Source of the DNA: Cheiracanthium punctorium
Lineage: Eukaryota; Arthropoda; Arachnida; Araneae; Cheiracanthiidae
DNA: 64,000 nt
Reading direction: 5' to 3'
NCBI GenBank assembly: GCA_038373885.1
Contig: JAWZYV010012272.1
Span: 123,800-187,799 of the forward strand
The position numbers and the translations under genes are program-made. This document shows positions 10,960 to 20,848 of the stretch, in pieces. Each line of letters begins with the position of its first letter. Position 1 is the stretch's first letter. The notes beneath the pieces are model-generated. The model ran no database searches. It was not told the origin of the DNA and saw only the letters and a program-made list of their open reading frames with translations.

Positions 10960-12205
10960 ATATTGAAAAAAATTATCAAAACATATACTGTTTACAAAAA
11001 GTGGTTAATTATATTCCGTAGTAGTTGGCAGCTATGACTTACTATATATAAGTGTAAATTATTGGAGGCGCTCGAGCTCTATGGGTCCATAGAATTCTAC
11101 ACCTATGTAAGGTAAGTATCCATGTTAGTATCTTCCTACCATGTTATAAGTTAAAAATAGAAGCAAAGTAAAAAATCCAAAGGAGAAAACAAAAATCATT
11201 TTCGATGAGATAGTGCATTTTAGACACATCTGAACGTTTCTTCATTTCATACTTCACATTGCACAATCTGATTTTAATTTACCAGAGCCTGGCGAGGGCA
11301 GCTTATAGTGTTAAGTGGCGTCACTATTATGTGTTAAGTGGCGACACAATGAATACTAAATCATTATTGAAATCAAAAGAAGAAAATTAGTGCAAGTAAA
11401 GGTTTTTTTAAACGTTTGTAAATGGCGTGAATACTTTTTTTTTATGTTAGTATAAATTAGTTTTCTGTATTTAGTGGTAAATTATTGGGTGGGCTCAGCC
11501 CCTATTCACAATTTATTGGGGGGGCTCGAGCCCCACGGGCCCATATAACTCTATGCCTATGGTTAGTACTGAACGCAAATTTCCAAAAAGCAAGAACTTT
11601 TGTCAGTTGTAGGAGTACACAGAATGGATGTAGTATGTTGCCAAAGTAAAGAAAGCGAAGTTATAATTTTTATGTATTGTTAAAATATTACAGGTTAGAC
11701 AGTAACTAAGTAATATCATTTCATACGCTTTAGTCGTAATTATGTGATGCGCGAACAAATATTTACGCATATTGAAATAACTTTCGCAAAATCTCAAAAT
11801 CTAATCAATATTTTTGGAAAATTGAAAGCCTAGAATTTAAGTTGAGTGACAACCTATCATGTCACCAAATTTCATTTCATTCCCTGCAGTCTTTATTTCG
11901 TGATACTGGAACAAAATTTCAGCATTTTAAAACGATTTTCACAAAATATCAAAATATAATCAAAATATTTTAAAAATTCGACGCCTATTTTTTAAGTTGA
12001 GTGACCACCTATCATGACACCCAATTTTATACCATTCGCTTGAGTCGTTTTTACGTGATGCTTGAACGAAAAAAGCGTCACGGACAGAATGACAGACAGA
12101 CAAACTTTTTTTTGAGGGTCGCACCGGATTCCCAGGGGCTTGAAACGGATAGAAATCTGAATTCCAAGAAATGTACAGACAAAAGTCTAATTTTATTTAT
12201 ATAGA

Positions 12206-13064
12206 TAGAAAATGGGAAAAAAAGTACTTCTATCTTTTTTTAAAATTGAAGTGAATTATTACTGGAAGAAATTATTGTACAAAATCACTGTTTTTCAATC
12301 TTTGAAAGAATTCGGTTACCTTTCTTTTCCACAATAAATTCACCCTGCTTATAAGAATAGTGTACTGGCTCTAGTACTACTAGTTGGTGAGAAAATATCC
12401 CCCCCCTAATTTTCATAAAGTAAGGAATTTTGTTACATTGATTTTCCAGCAGTTGAATGGAGATGTTTTTCTTTCAAGAACTGATCTTTTAAGATATTTA
12501 TCTAACTCTTGAGTGAGAACATCCATGACATTGTTATTTGTATGACTTTAACTGCAGTAAAACTGGTACTAAATTCATGGTAACAATTCAAAAAGGATTT
12601 TTTTGATTTTTGAATTAAATAATTTCAAACTAATGAGAAAGTATAAAGTAAAAGTAATAGCTCAATGATCTAAGAAAACTAGTGAAAATAAAACAAAAAA
12701 GAAGAGAGCATACTGCTGCCGGATAACCGGATATCCTGCTGAAAGTTTGGCCGGATATTCAGTATCCGGTATCCGGCCAAATTGATATCCGTTGCATCAC
12801 TAATAATGACATCCAGGAAAACCTTAATTTAGCTCAGTCCTTCTTTGGAAACATAATTGATGTCTTTGTTCCCTCTCAGCACGGCGCGCGGGGCACATAG
12901 CCGTTTACCCATTTCCCATTTAGTTGAGGTTCTGTCGGACAACATCCAGGAAAAAAAAACAGAGGCCCAATATCATAAGTCTTATACAAATTATTTTAAG
13001 TATTAGAGAAAAAAAGTAACTAATATACACAGCTACTATTTTGATATAGTTAATTTGTTTGTGA
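12206..13064. other. hAT-like right arm, then unassigned DNA
   Basis: Bases up to 12802 are the right arm of the outer hAT-like element, including CCGGATAT-type subterminal repeats at 12718-12780. From 12803 to 13064 the sequence is unassigned. Confidence 0.5.
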
Positions 13065-13292
13065 GATTAGGGCCGATTAGCTACGCGTGTGCTCCAGGCC
13101 GATGGGTGGGTGCCCACCGTGAGGAGTCTTTTTAAGGGGTCCCGTGTTTATGCTAACCCGCATTTACGCTAAGTTTCGGTGGAAATCATGAAAAACTCCG
13201 AACGGTTAGGTCGGTGGGCGCGACCTGGTTTCGAACCAGGTACCTTCCGTCTTCCAGTTCAGAGTGCTATGCGCTATGCCACTGGTGGGGAG
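13065..13292 (-). repeat. tRNA-derived SINE
   Basis: On the minus strand the head reads GTGGCATAGCGCATAGCACT (A-box-like) and GGTTCGAAACC (B box), with the T-arm inverted repeat ACCTGGTTCGAAACCAGGT intact. The body has a TGGGCACCCACCC-like block, and the tail AATCGGCCCTAATC matches the tail of the SINE at 6124-6337. This layout is that of a polymerase III-transcribed retroposon. Confidence 0.75.
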
Positions 13293-13916
13293 AAGAGATA
13301 GTCAAAGCAGACAAACTATTTTTTTATCAAAATTTTAAACTTTCGTTATAATATTATAACCCCAAAAAATGTTAATCTAGGTGGATAAAACTTGTATTAT
13401 TTGTTGCATAACATTTTATAAATATACTAATTAAAACCTAAAAGTAACGTTAATTTTCAGTTATTATTTTCCAGCACATAAAGGTAATATTTTATATAAC
13501 TGTAAAATTTTTCTCATAAACTTTAAATAGTACAATAATTTTTCAAACATAAAATAATATTTAGGCCGTATGTTAAATTTTAGCACTAAACATTGAATGT
13601 GGTAAATTTAAAAATATCTTGGTTTTTCATGGCTTGGTTACTAAGGCGGCTGTGCTAGGAGCAGTCCAATTTCAGATACACCACCAAAAAAGGATAATTT
13701 TTATTTTTGCGCAATTTTCTCTTTTAAAACAAGTACAGGTTCCGTTGTCAGTAGCGTAACAGAGAATTGCGAAAAACAACGCAAGGAAAAAACTAAGGCG
13801 TGAAACTGTTTTAACCAGTCCCTGAATTGATTGCATCTTCCACAATATTAAAGCTCTTGTAACCCAGCTCTGCTGGACTGAAACGGAGCGCTGCGAATTT
13901 CACAGCGCCTCTCTTA

Positions 13917-14054
13917 CGGCCGTATTCACCAAACATTTGGCATGCGAATTAAACTAAACTCGCGTGTTAAAGTTATCTGTAAGATATTTTACCGATGCCT
14001 ATAACACGCGTTTCAGGATTAATCCGCGTGTCAAATGTCTGGTGAATACGGTCA
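13917..14054. mobile_element. PIF/Harbinger-like palindromic MITE, TTA TSD
   Basis: It begins CGGCCGTATTCACCAAACAT and ends in the complement of TGACCGTATTCACCAGACAT. The inverted repeats extend about 35 bases. TTA occurs immediately outside both ends (13914-13916 and 14055-14057), the three-base target of PIF/Harbinger elements. Only 138 bases, no coding capacity. Confidence 0.75.
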
Positions 14055-14517
14055 TTAGTCCCCCCCCCCCAACTACCTGGGAACGTATAGCCAAGGGCTT
14101 CCCGCAGGCGCTGAGTAACCAAACGAAGTAATGCCAAGAGCTTCATCGGCCGCAGCGCTATTCAAAGATTTTTTTCTGTATTTTCTGGATTTTTTTCGTG
14201 TTTTTGGAGAGACTTGTTATTGCTACGTGGTGACTACTGATATCACGCTTAATAATTGTGTAAAGTTCATCCATTAATGAAGGGTAAAAGAAAAAAAAAA
14301 TGTATTTATAGTTAAACTTCAGGTACTACAATTCCACAGTTCCTATGTTCTAGCCGTCACCGTTCATATAATTCATTTTATTGGAAAAAATAAAACAAAA
14401 TGAAATGAAATTTTTTGCAAATGACTTTTCAAGATCCGGGTTTCATTTTTCTCATCAGACTTTTCTGTATCTTACTAAAAAAATTATTTTTTAAAAATAT
14501 ATTTTTAGTCATACTGA

Positions 14518-14941
14518 CCATAGAGGTATGAATACAAGGAGACAGCATTAGCTATCTAACAGTGAAGCCGAAAGAGTAACCGATCCGCCATATTGCCTGG
14601 ACCACATTGCAATATGACTCCGTTATTCTATGGTGAAAGTTCCAATTTTAAAGAAGTAATGTCGCCAAAGTTGGCGCCAAGAATAATTACGTATTTGGCA
14701 TAACTGTAAAACTTTTAACTGTAGAATGCTGAGATTTTGTATTTAGAACTATTGTAACATATAATTGTGCATCTTTACAATTCGTAAAATCGGGCATCTT
14801 TCACTGGGCATCTTTCACTTCCTATTTAAAAGGAAACCAACAAAACGTTCTGCCGTACTTAGACCAACACAGTTACTTCATTTCGTTCATTGCTGAAGAT
14901 AGCTAATGCCATCTCCTTGTATTCATGTCTCTGTGATACGG
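14518..14941. mobile_element. MITE with ~40-base inverted ends
   Basis: CATAGAGGTATGAATACAAG at the left matches the complement of the right end (CACAGAGACATGAATACAAG), and similarity continues through GGAGAYRGCATTAGCTATCT. A related internal block (GGCATAACTGTAAAACTTTT...) reappears near 32345, probably a remnant of the same family. Target duplication not clear; superfamily not assigned. Confidence 0.65.
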
Positions 14942-15429
14942 ACCCTATAAGAATGACCATTTTCGGTTTTCAGAGAATAGTGAATAAATGATAGATGACG
15001 GAATATGTGCATGATGAAAAATTCTGACGTTAATTCTAACACACGAGAAAATTTCAGAATGAGGTATAATCCCGATATTTCCCCTACGTCCCAGTATATT
15101 CATGAATTGCTTAAATGTTAAAAAATTTTCTTTTAAAAAATAATTGAACTTTCGAACATGTTTTAAAAAAAAAGCAATGACTGTAAATACTGGGGAAAAA
15201 ATTCAAATGTTTCTTCACAGTCTACACTGCACTATTACAAGTATGAAAATTTATAAGAGTTATGAAAGATTCAGACATTCTGTATTTTGCAATATCTATC
15301 TCTCTAGACGAGTAGCGCCTTGGCCTCTTTTAAAAGGCAATTTTTGTATTTTTTGCGATCAAGAGGTTTACTAAAGTGTATATGAGACATAGATATAGAC
15401 GTATCAGGTAGACTGTAAATAAAAGTTTA

Positions 15430-16151
15430 CAGGGTGTCCCAAAAAGGTGATAACACGCTTTAATTCTTTATTTATTAGTGGATTAGCAACATTTTTATTA
15501 ATATAAGTAGGCAATGGAAAGTGCAAAAAATGTTCAAAATAAGTTAGAGGATAAAAAAGAAGACACTAAAAAGTCCTCTCGTTTCCTAAAAGTGACACTT
15601 TTTAAATTTATATGTGACCCCTGTACAAAAACACAATCCAGTTAGTAAAGTGTGCCCCCTAATTAGGTAATGTACAAAATTTGAGAATTACATTCTAAAA
15701 AGTGTCTGAGGTATAAAGATTAATATATGCTGAATTAAACGACTTTTCAATGAGTCTCGAATGGAAAAAAATCAAATCGGAGATCACATTTCTGGAGTCG
15801 TACAGAAATTACGAAAGAAAATAATTTCTTTCCACTCCAGCAATAAACGCTCATGTATAGCCCCTAACTATCCTTGTTTAACGATATCTCTGATATGTTT
15901 TATGATGAAAGGCTGAAATTTTGAACACCGCCTCTTTATTGCATGGGGCACATTTTGCGAATTTGGAATGTTTTTGCACGGAAGTCCTACGAATTTAAAT
16001 CTGTCACTTTTTGGAAATTAAAAAGATGGGTTTTTTCGTAGTTTATTCATTTATAATGCCTCATTTTGAACATTTTTTCCATTTACATTGCTCACTTATC
16101 TCCAATACATAAAAGATTGAAGCGTGTTACCGGTTTTTTTGGGACACCTTG
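15430..16151. mobile_element. Palindromic Tc1/mariner-type MITE, TA TSD
   Basis: The ends are CAGGGTGTCCCAAAAA and the complement of CAAGGTGTCCCAAAAA, and both abut TA. The two halves are imperfect inverted copies of each other over most of the 722 bases (shared ACACGCTTTAATT, TTTACATTG, GGGGCACA blocks), so the whole element could fold back. No transposase. A truncated relative is at 1437-1977. Confidence 0.75.
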
Positions 16152-17613
16152 TATAGCACAGTTTCTGAAAAATCAGAATTAAGTTTTTTCCAGTGTTTAA
16201 CATTATATGTTCGTTTGTAAACCGGCTGTTCAAAAATGCTCTGACACATATAGTTTAAACCATAACACCATGAACAAAAGTAACTCAAATTTTCTGCTCT
16301 GTGTATCATATTTACACTATAAGAATAAGTGATTCAGACGAATGTTTAAATAAATGTGCATTAGGAATATCATGCGCAGAAAATATGACGGAATAAACAT
16401 TCATTCAAGAGCACATTCCGTTGCATTTGCACGTATCTCGCATGAAAATATTTAAGTGGATGAAATTCGTGACCAAACTACCTAAAAATTTGCGAGTAGG
16501 TTGACACTTAATAGAATGTAAAAGACTACTGTCGTCTATACCGCGGAAGTTTCAGGTTACAGATTTATATCTATTTAATATCGAAAATTAAAACGGCTAC
16601 AGATTTCATTTTAGCACATTTAATTCATCTGACTATATGTTTCCCATTCTGTACGTTACATTTAAAATAGGCATGAAATTTTATAACGTAGTTGTCTACC
16701 TATAAAATATTATTAGGAAAATTTGTACAACCAATTTTATTTTAATTCTTGAAAAAACTGTACAAAATCAAAACAAATACATAAGACTGTATAAATATTT
16801 TAACAAATATGATATAAACATAGAATTCGTTGAAGTAAATAAAAAGCTTTGTAAAAAACACGCATAAGATGATACAGGTAAGTAGATACATACGTTTCGA
16901 CCAAAAATTGTTTTGGTCTTCCTCGGTCAAAGCTCTTCGTCACACGGAACAGAGGGAACTCATGTATTAAATCATGTATTTTGTTGCTTAGCTCATGTAT
17001 TAAACGACTGCTTAAAATATTCCATGATTTTGAAAAGATTTAATGCATTTTTTTTTCTTATAATTACGCATGAAATGATCAGTGGGAGCGATCCATGAAA
17101 TAGACTCAGGTTCAATTCTATTCGAATAATAGTTTGTTAAAACCTGCTTGAAACATAATCACAAGGAACAGAAGAAGTTTTGTCTCGGAATGCCAATGTC
17201 TTTTGACAATGGAATTCCGAGGATTAGTTAACAGAATTTAAAGGATTATTTTAAAGGAGAGAACTTTAAGGGATTAGTTAAGAGAAAGCCTTAAATTCAT
17301 TGACAGTCATTTTTACGCATTTTTGTGGGAGCAAACAAATACGCAGAATTAATAAACACTTTGCAGACTCGTCAAAATAAATAAATAAATAAATAATCGA
17401 GATATTTTGAATCGTTAATCCCTATTAAGATGTTTTAATAACTAAATGAGAATGTTCAAAACATTTTGCAATAAATATTTTGAACTTTACATCTCTTAAG
17501 AAGACAAAGTTCCTGCAATACACAGTATTAGTTGAACGAAATACGAAGAAATACAATGAAATATCGAAAGAGCAAAAATTTCTTCTGCTAACATTTCTTA
17601 GTATTCCCGACTG
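16152..17613. other. Unassigned AT-rich stretch with a short hairpin
   Basis: No gene is recognisable. At about 17184-17222 a 17-base stem (CTCGGAATGCCAATGTC against GACAATGGAATTCCGAG, 15 pairs) with a TTTT loop is present. It is much shorter than a usual animal pre-miRNA hairpin. Confidence 0.4.
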
Positions 17614-18600
17614 CAGGGTGTTTCACGAAGAAATTTAAACTAATTTTGAAAATAAATATCTCAAGAACAGTGAAATAAAAGCAGGAAGCCTACAGTATAT
17701 TTATTTAAAAAACCGTAAGGATTTGATACCGAAGACACAATATTTTAGTTACAAAACGCGCCGATGGATGGCACTGAAAGTGGTAATAGAGATCTGAGCG
17801 AGACAGTTCAGATGGAGAGTATAATTATTCATCGAAGATTTCACCGTAACATACACATTTTGCGATTTTGGGACACCAATAACTGTCATTTGTCTTACGC
17901 ACGAACGCACCGTTGCCCAAAACTTACTGTTTGGGCTGCAGTCTCATGCAAAAAGGCCTCATTTGGCCCTTTTTCTTCCGAGGAGCGGTGATGAATGACC
18001 GGCATCTTCTACTTTTAAAACAATTTGTTTCCATTCAACAAGTGTTGGACCAGGCACCGCAAAATGGGGCTTGCCCACACGGATGTATATGATTTCTGGG
18101 AGAATATTCAATGACAGAGTACTGAATTTAACTATTCGGTAGGTAAGGGGAAAATCATGGACTGACCTCCGTATTCTCCTACTTCATTTCCTCGACATAC
18201 TTGCTGTAGGGACTTAGAAGACTACGATGTTTACGATGAAGGTCCTCCAACTCTCGATGATCTGGAGGAGGCTATTTGTTAGTTTTTGTGTGTCGAACAT
18301 GTTTTCAATAATAGAGAGTTATTGAAAATTTTATACTTCCTTTACGACAAGTTCGGAGCGTGTAAGGTGCGCTGCACACACTGAATCAGTTTTTATGTGA
18401 CTGTTCTCAGCGGCCGAGCTAACTTAAATCTCTATCTATGCTTGCAGCGCCATCTATCGGTGCAAGTTGTAACTAATTTGGGGGTCCTGTATTAAATTCT
18501 TACGTTCTTTTTAATAAGCGAACCATTGGTTTCATACTGGCATCAGTCCCGTGTTTGAGTTATTCTTTTTTAAAGCTAGGGGTCCTTTGTGAAATAAGCT
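17614..18600 (+). mobile_element. Tc1/mariner-type relic with long inverted ends
   Basis: The left end begins CAGGGTGTTTCACGAAG. The right end, reverse complemented, contains TTATTTCACAAAGG, AGTTACAACTTGCACC and GATAGATGGCGCTGC, which align with AGTTACAAAACGCGCC and GATGGATGGCACTG near 17750. The inverted repeats are therefore over 150 bases long but strongly diverged. The interior has transposase fragments (17810-18300). Exact outer ends and TSD are not certain. Confidence 0.6.
17810..18300 (+). pseudogene. Decayed DDE transposase
   Basis: Conceptual translation in shifting frames gives RTHRCPKLTVWAAVSCKKAS, then GPF, corresponding to the TVWAGIS..GIIGPFFF block of Tc1/mariner-superfamily transposases. 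Next comes QNGACPH, corresponding to QDGAPPH with the catalytic D changed to N, and finally GPPTLDDLEEAI, like the usual C-terminal segment. Multiple frameshifts and stops are present. It resembles the long-TIR element at 60337-62290 in type but is older. Confidence 0.55.
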
Positions 18601-18929
18601 GGAAATTCCTTATAGTATAATCCGATACATAATTGGGTACCGATAAGTTCAAGAATATTGGATGGCAAGAAGGTGCTACCAGCGAGATTTTCTCCAGTGT
18701 CGCTGTGTGAGGTTTCCGTTTTGTAATTTATTCGTCCCGTATTGCAGCTTTTAATGGTTTTTTAAGCAATGTAAGGTGTACATATACTTGTTTACATTGC
18801 AACTTAAAAGTTAGTACGTGCTTGAACTACGGTTAATCATCATTAGCTTCGTGTAGTAAAACGCTTTTACGTATCTTTTTTTGGCTGATCTTACTTGCCT
18901 AATCCGAGCCATGACATGTGGTGGAATGA

Positions 18930-19028
18930 GAAGTATTCTGGTAGAGGAAGTATCCCGTTCTGGAATGAGAAAGTATTCTGGTAGAAGAAGTATTCCGTTC
19001 TGGAATGTGAAAGTATTCCGCTCTTCTC
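18930..19028 (+). repeat. Short tandem repeat, ~43-base unit
   Basis: GTATTCTGGTAGARGAAGTA followed by YCCGTTCTGGAATG recurs two to three times in succession. The copies differ by a few substitutions. Confidence 0.6.
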
Positions 19029-19124
19029 CGTTTCCGCAATGTTTCAATTTAAGAGATCGTTTTCAGCAAGCCCCTAATTATTTTTTCCCTTTCAGTTGGC
19101 TCGACATTACAAGAAAGACTACAA

Positions 19125-19505
19125 TGCCAACAAGAACTAGGCAATCATGGTTCACTGATGCAGTGAACAAATGTAGTTGACGCGGTTATTTCTGGTCGAT
19201 TCGGGTATAGACTTCCAACAAATTTCATGTTACCTGGTCTACTTTGGAAAGAAACGTAAAATAAAAGGAAAACCTTGACTGCAAATCGATGAACAGCTGA
19301 AAATTTAAAAAATTTGTTTACGGAAAAGCAGGACATTGAGCTCGTTAATCACTTAAAAGATAAAGCTAGGTTATTCGGTTTAACAATGAAAGACTTACGT
19401 AGCTTAGCTTGCCATCTGGATCTAAGAAATGGCACCAGTCCTATATTTTATGATAGATTGAGATTGAGGCAATGGATTCCTCATGAGACATCCTATTTTT
19501 TCTGT
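19125..19505 (+). pseudogene. Possible CENP-B/pogo-type transposase relic
   Basis: In one frame VISGRFGYRLPTN and a following LLWKET resemble a psq-type HTH (…AVKSGRMGYKRAS…TLERYVK). Then 19314 onward encodes FTEKQDIELVNHLKDKARLF, GLTMKDLRSLACHLDLRNGT, resembling the CENP-B-type DNA-binding HTH of pogo/Tigger and Jerky proteins. Several frameshifts and stops separate the pieces and no DDE domain follows. The family assignment rests on recalled motif shape and is moderate at best. Confidence 0.45.
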
Positions 19506-19892
19506 TGACGAAACAATTTTTTAGTAGCGATAGCCATGGATTTTAATAAAGTAGATGTAGATAGTTTTGACCTTTATATTCACTTAAAACTAAATAAATA
19601 AATATAGATCAAACTCATTTGTTTTGCATTTTAACTAGTTTTATGTATTTTTATAACTTTTATTTTTACCTCCTTTTTTGTCCCATAGGGCAGAACGGGG
19701 CAAATGACCTTTTTATTATTTTTTTTAATAAAAAGATATTCCTCTTTGAAGCCCGTCCAACATGCCGAATGGATAAAACTTGCTATCCACAGTTGCTATC
19801 TACAACTCACACAACATCTCCGATTGACACCTATAAATACAAATATTTCACGTTGCAATCCTAACAGCTTTCTCCGAGTGATCAAGAAACTC

Positions 19893-20133
19893 AAGTGGCC
19901 CCACCATGGCCGAGTGGATAAGACACTGAACATGATATATTTTTGAGGTACGAAGGTCCACGGTTTTAGCTTACTGTGCATCTATCGATCTAACGGTCTG
20001 AAGTTTTGGACGGTTTTCTCTAGATGAAACGTGAATATGCATTAGAATCCCTAGAAAAGTCTTTCTCTGAAGGTAGTCCTTCGGCAGATATCCCTCGCTT
20101 GCGTTTGCCGTAATACAACAACAGCAACCTCTG
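19893..20133 (+). repeat. tRNA-derived SINE
   Basis: The head CATGGCCGAGTGGATAAGAC is a clear A box of leucine/serine-tRNA type. The B-box position GGTCCACGGTTTTAGC is degenerate. A non-tRNA body follows to about 20133, where a second, different SINE begins directly. Confidence 0.6.
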
Positions 20134-20400
20134 AAATCAGTGGTGTAATGGTTAGAACATTGCAGGCCCAGGATTCGATTCCCGTTCTGTGGAATGTGAC
20201 TAAGGCTTTTATCCCTTGAATAGGTCGATAAAATGAGGATCAATTTGTTGTGCTTGGGGAATAAACATTGATTGCTCGTATGAAGCTGATCATCCGACCG
20301 GGCATTATGTTTCCCCGCACTCCAGAGCCCATGGTCACAAAGGCGTGGATGGGAAACGTAGGCCTTGACCTCACGTAGACTGTTGTGCCATTGTTTAGTT
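20134..20400 (+). repeat. tRNA-derived SINE, second type
   Basis: The head has A box TGGTGTAATGGTTAGAAC, of glycine/glutamate-tRNA type, and B box GGATTCGATTCCC, followed by a body with GTCGATAAAATGAGG and GCATTATGTTTCCCCGC. It abuts the SINE at 19893-20133 head to tail, either through insertion of one into the other's end or as a dimer. Confidence 0.7.
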
Positions 20401-20848
20401 CTAGTCTAATAATCGTCTTCCGTTGTCTTGCAATATCATCATTTTTGTAATTATTAAATCTTCATGTGTTTATAGAAGCTTTTACAGCCCTCTTAATTAA
20501 CCTATTTGTATTTTTAAAAAGTACTTTCAACTTGATACGCAGCCCTGTAATGGGTTCCCCTAACTTAAGTAGATTCTTTCTACAGCTAATTCTTTCTACA
20601 AGAAATAGTTTTTGACACTGCAGAGAAGTTTTACTGTATAAATTCTCAGTTTCATTTAATCAAAATATTAGCTATCATTAATAATGTGAATTTTCAATAT
20701 TAGCTAACAAAGTCATTAAACTAATAATTTTAACATTTTACACCAATTCAAAATGTTTCAGGGGCCATTTTGAAATTTAAAATGTTTCTTTATAACTTTA
20801 TGCGACATAGAACCAAAAGGTTTTCAGAAATTTGGGTTGAAGCCGTTA

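Larger units (their letters stand above)
10217..11036. mobile_element. TIR element with 7-base TSD enclosing half a Tc1
   Basis: Perfect inverted repeats of about 40 bases, starting CATAGCTGCCAACTACTACG, form both ends. ACTTACT flanks both sides (10210-10216 and 11037-11043). The TIR could be read one base longer, which would leave a 5-base duplication, so the exact TSD length is uncertain. Inside, about 700 of 820 bases are the left half of a Tc1-like element in minus orientation. The outer ends are not Tc1 ends, so this is a chimera or an insertion followed by deletion. Confidence 0.75.
9724..11561. mobile_element. TIR element inserted in Helitron B (8-base TSD)
   Basis: GTTAGTAC occurs directly on both sides (9716-9723 and 11562-11569), and joining them restores the Helitron sequence. 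The termini are CATAAGCGTAAAGTT on the left and the complement of CATAGGCATAGAGTT on the right. Subterminal GGGGGGGC..GAGCCCC palindromic blocks occur at both ends. A second right-end-like block at 11057-11107 (CTCGAGCTCTATGGG...CACCTATG) suggests a duplicated end or a composite of two related elements. An 8-base TSD fits hAT- or P-like elements. No own transposase seen. Confidence 0.7.
9690..12205 (-). mobile_element. Non-autonomous Helitron, copy B, interrupted
   Basis: On the minus strand the 5' end TCTATATAAATAAAATTAG is at 12205, preceded by A. The 3' hairpin CCCGTC-AAC-GACGGG and CTAG are at 9720-9690, followed by T. That is the A|TC...CTAG|T context of Helitron insertions. A 1.84 kb TIR element (9724-11561) interrupts it just inside the 3' hairpin. 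Minus that insertion it is only about 670 bases, with few monomers. Copies A and B face each other 3' to 3', 103 bases apart. Confidence 0.8.
7939..12802. mobile_element. Outer hAT-like element hosting a transposon nest
   Basis: The left end is TAGGGATGCAACGGATATC and the right end is the complement of TAGTGATGCAACGGATATC (18 of 19 matching). The flanks are ATAATGAT on the left and ATAATGAC on the right, an 8-base duplication with one change. Both ends are rich in CCGGATAT-type subterminal repeats. Without later insertions only about 830 bases remain, with no transposase, so it is non-autonomous. It carries Helitron copies A (8066-9586) and B (9690-12205). Confidence 0.8.

Noticed and set aside
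16913..17098. Short open frames scattered through AT-rich DNA (for example 16742-17098, 39031-39258, 40524-40967)
   Set aside because: They are rich in F, I, K, N and Y as expected of AT-rich chance frames, without domains, splice signals or good start context.
17184..17222. 17-base-pair hairpin as a microRNA precursor
   Set aside because: The stem is shorter than the usual ~30 pairs of animal pre-miRNAs and has no extended basal stem.
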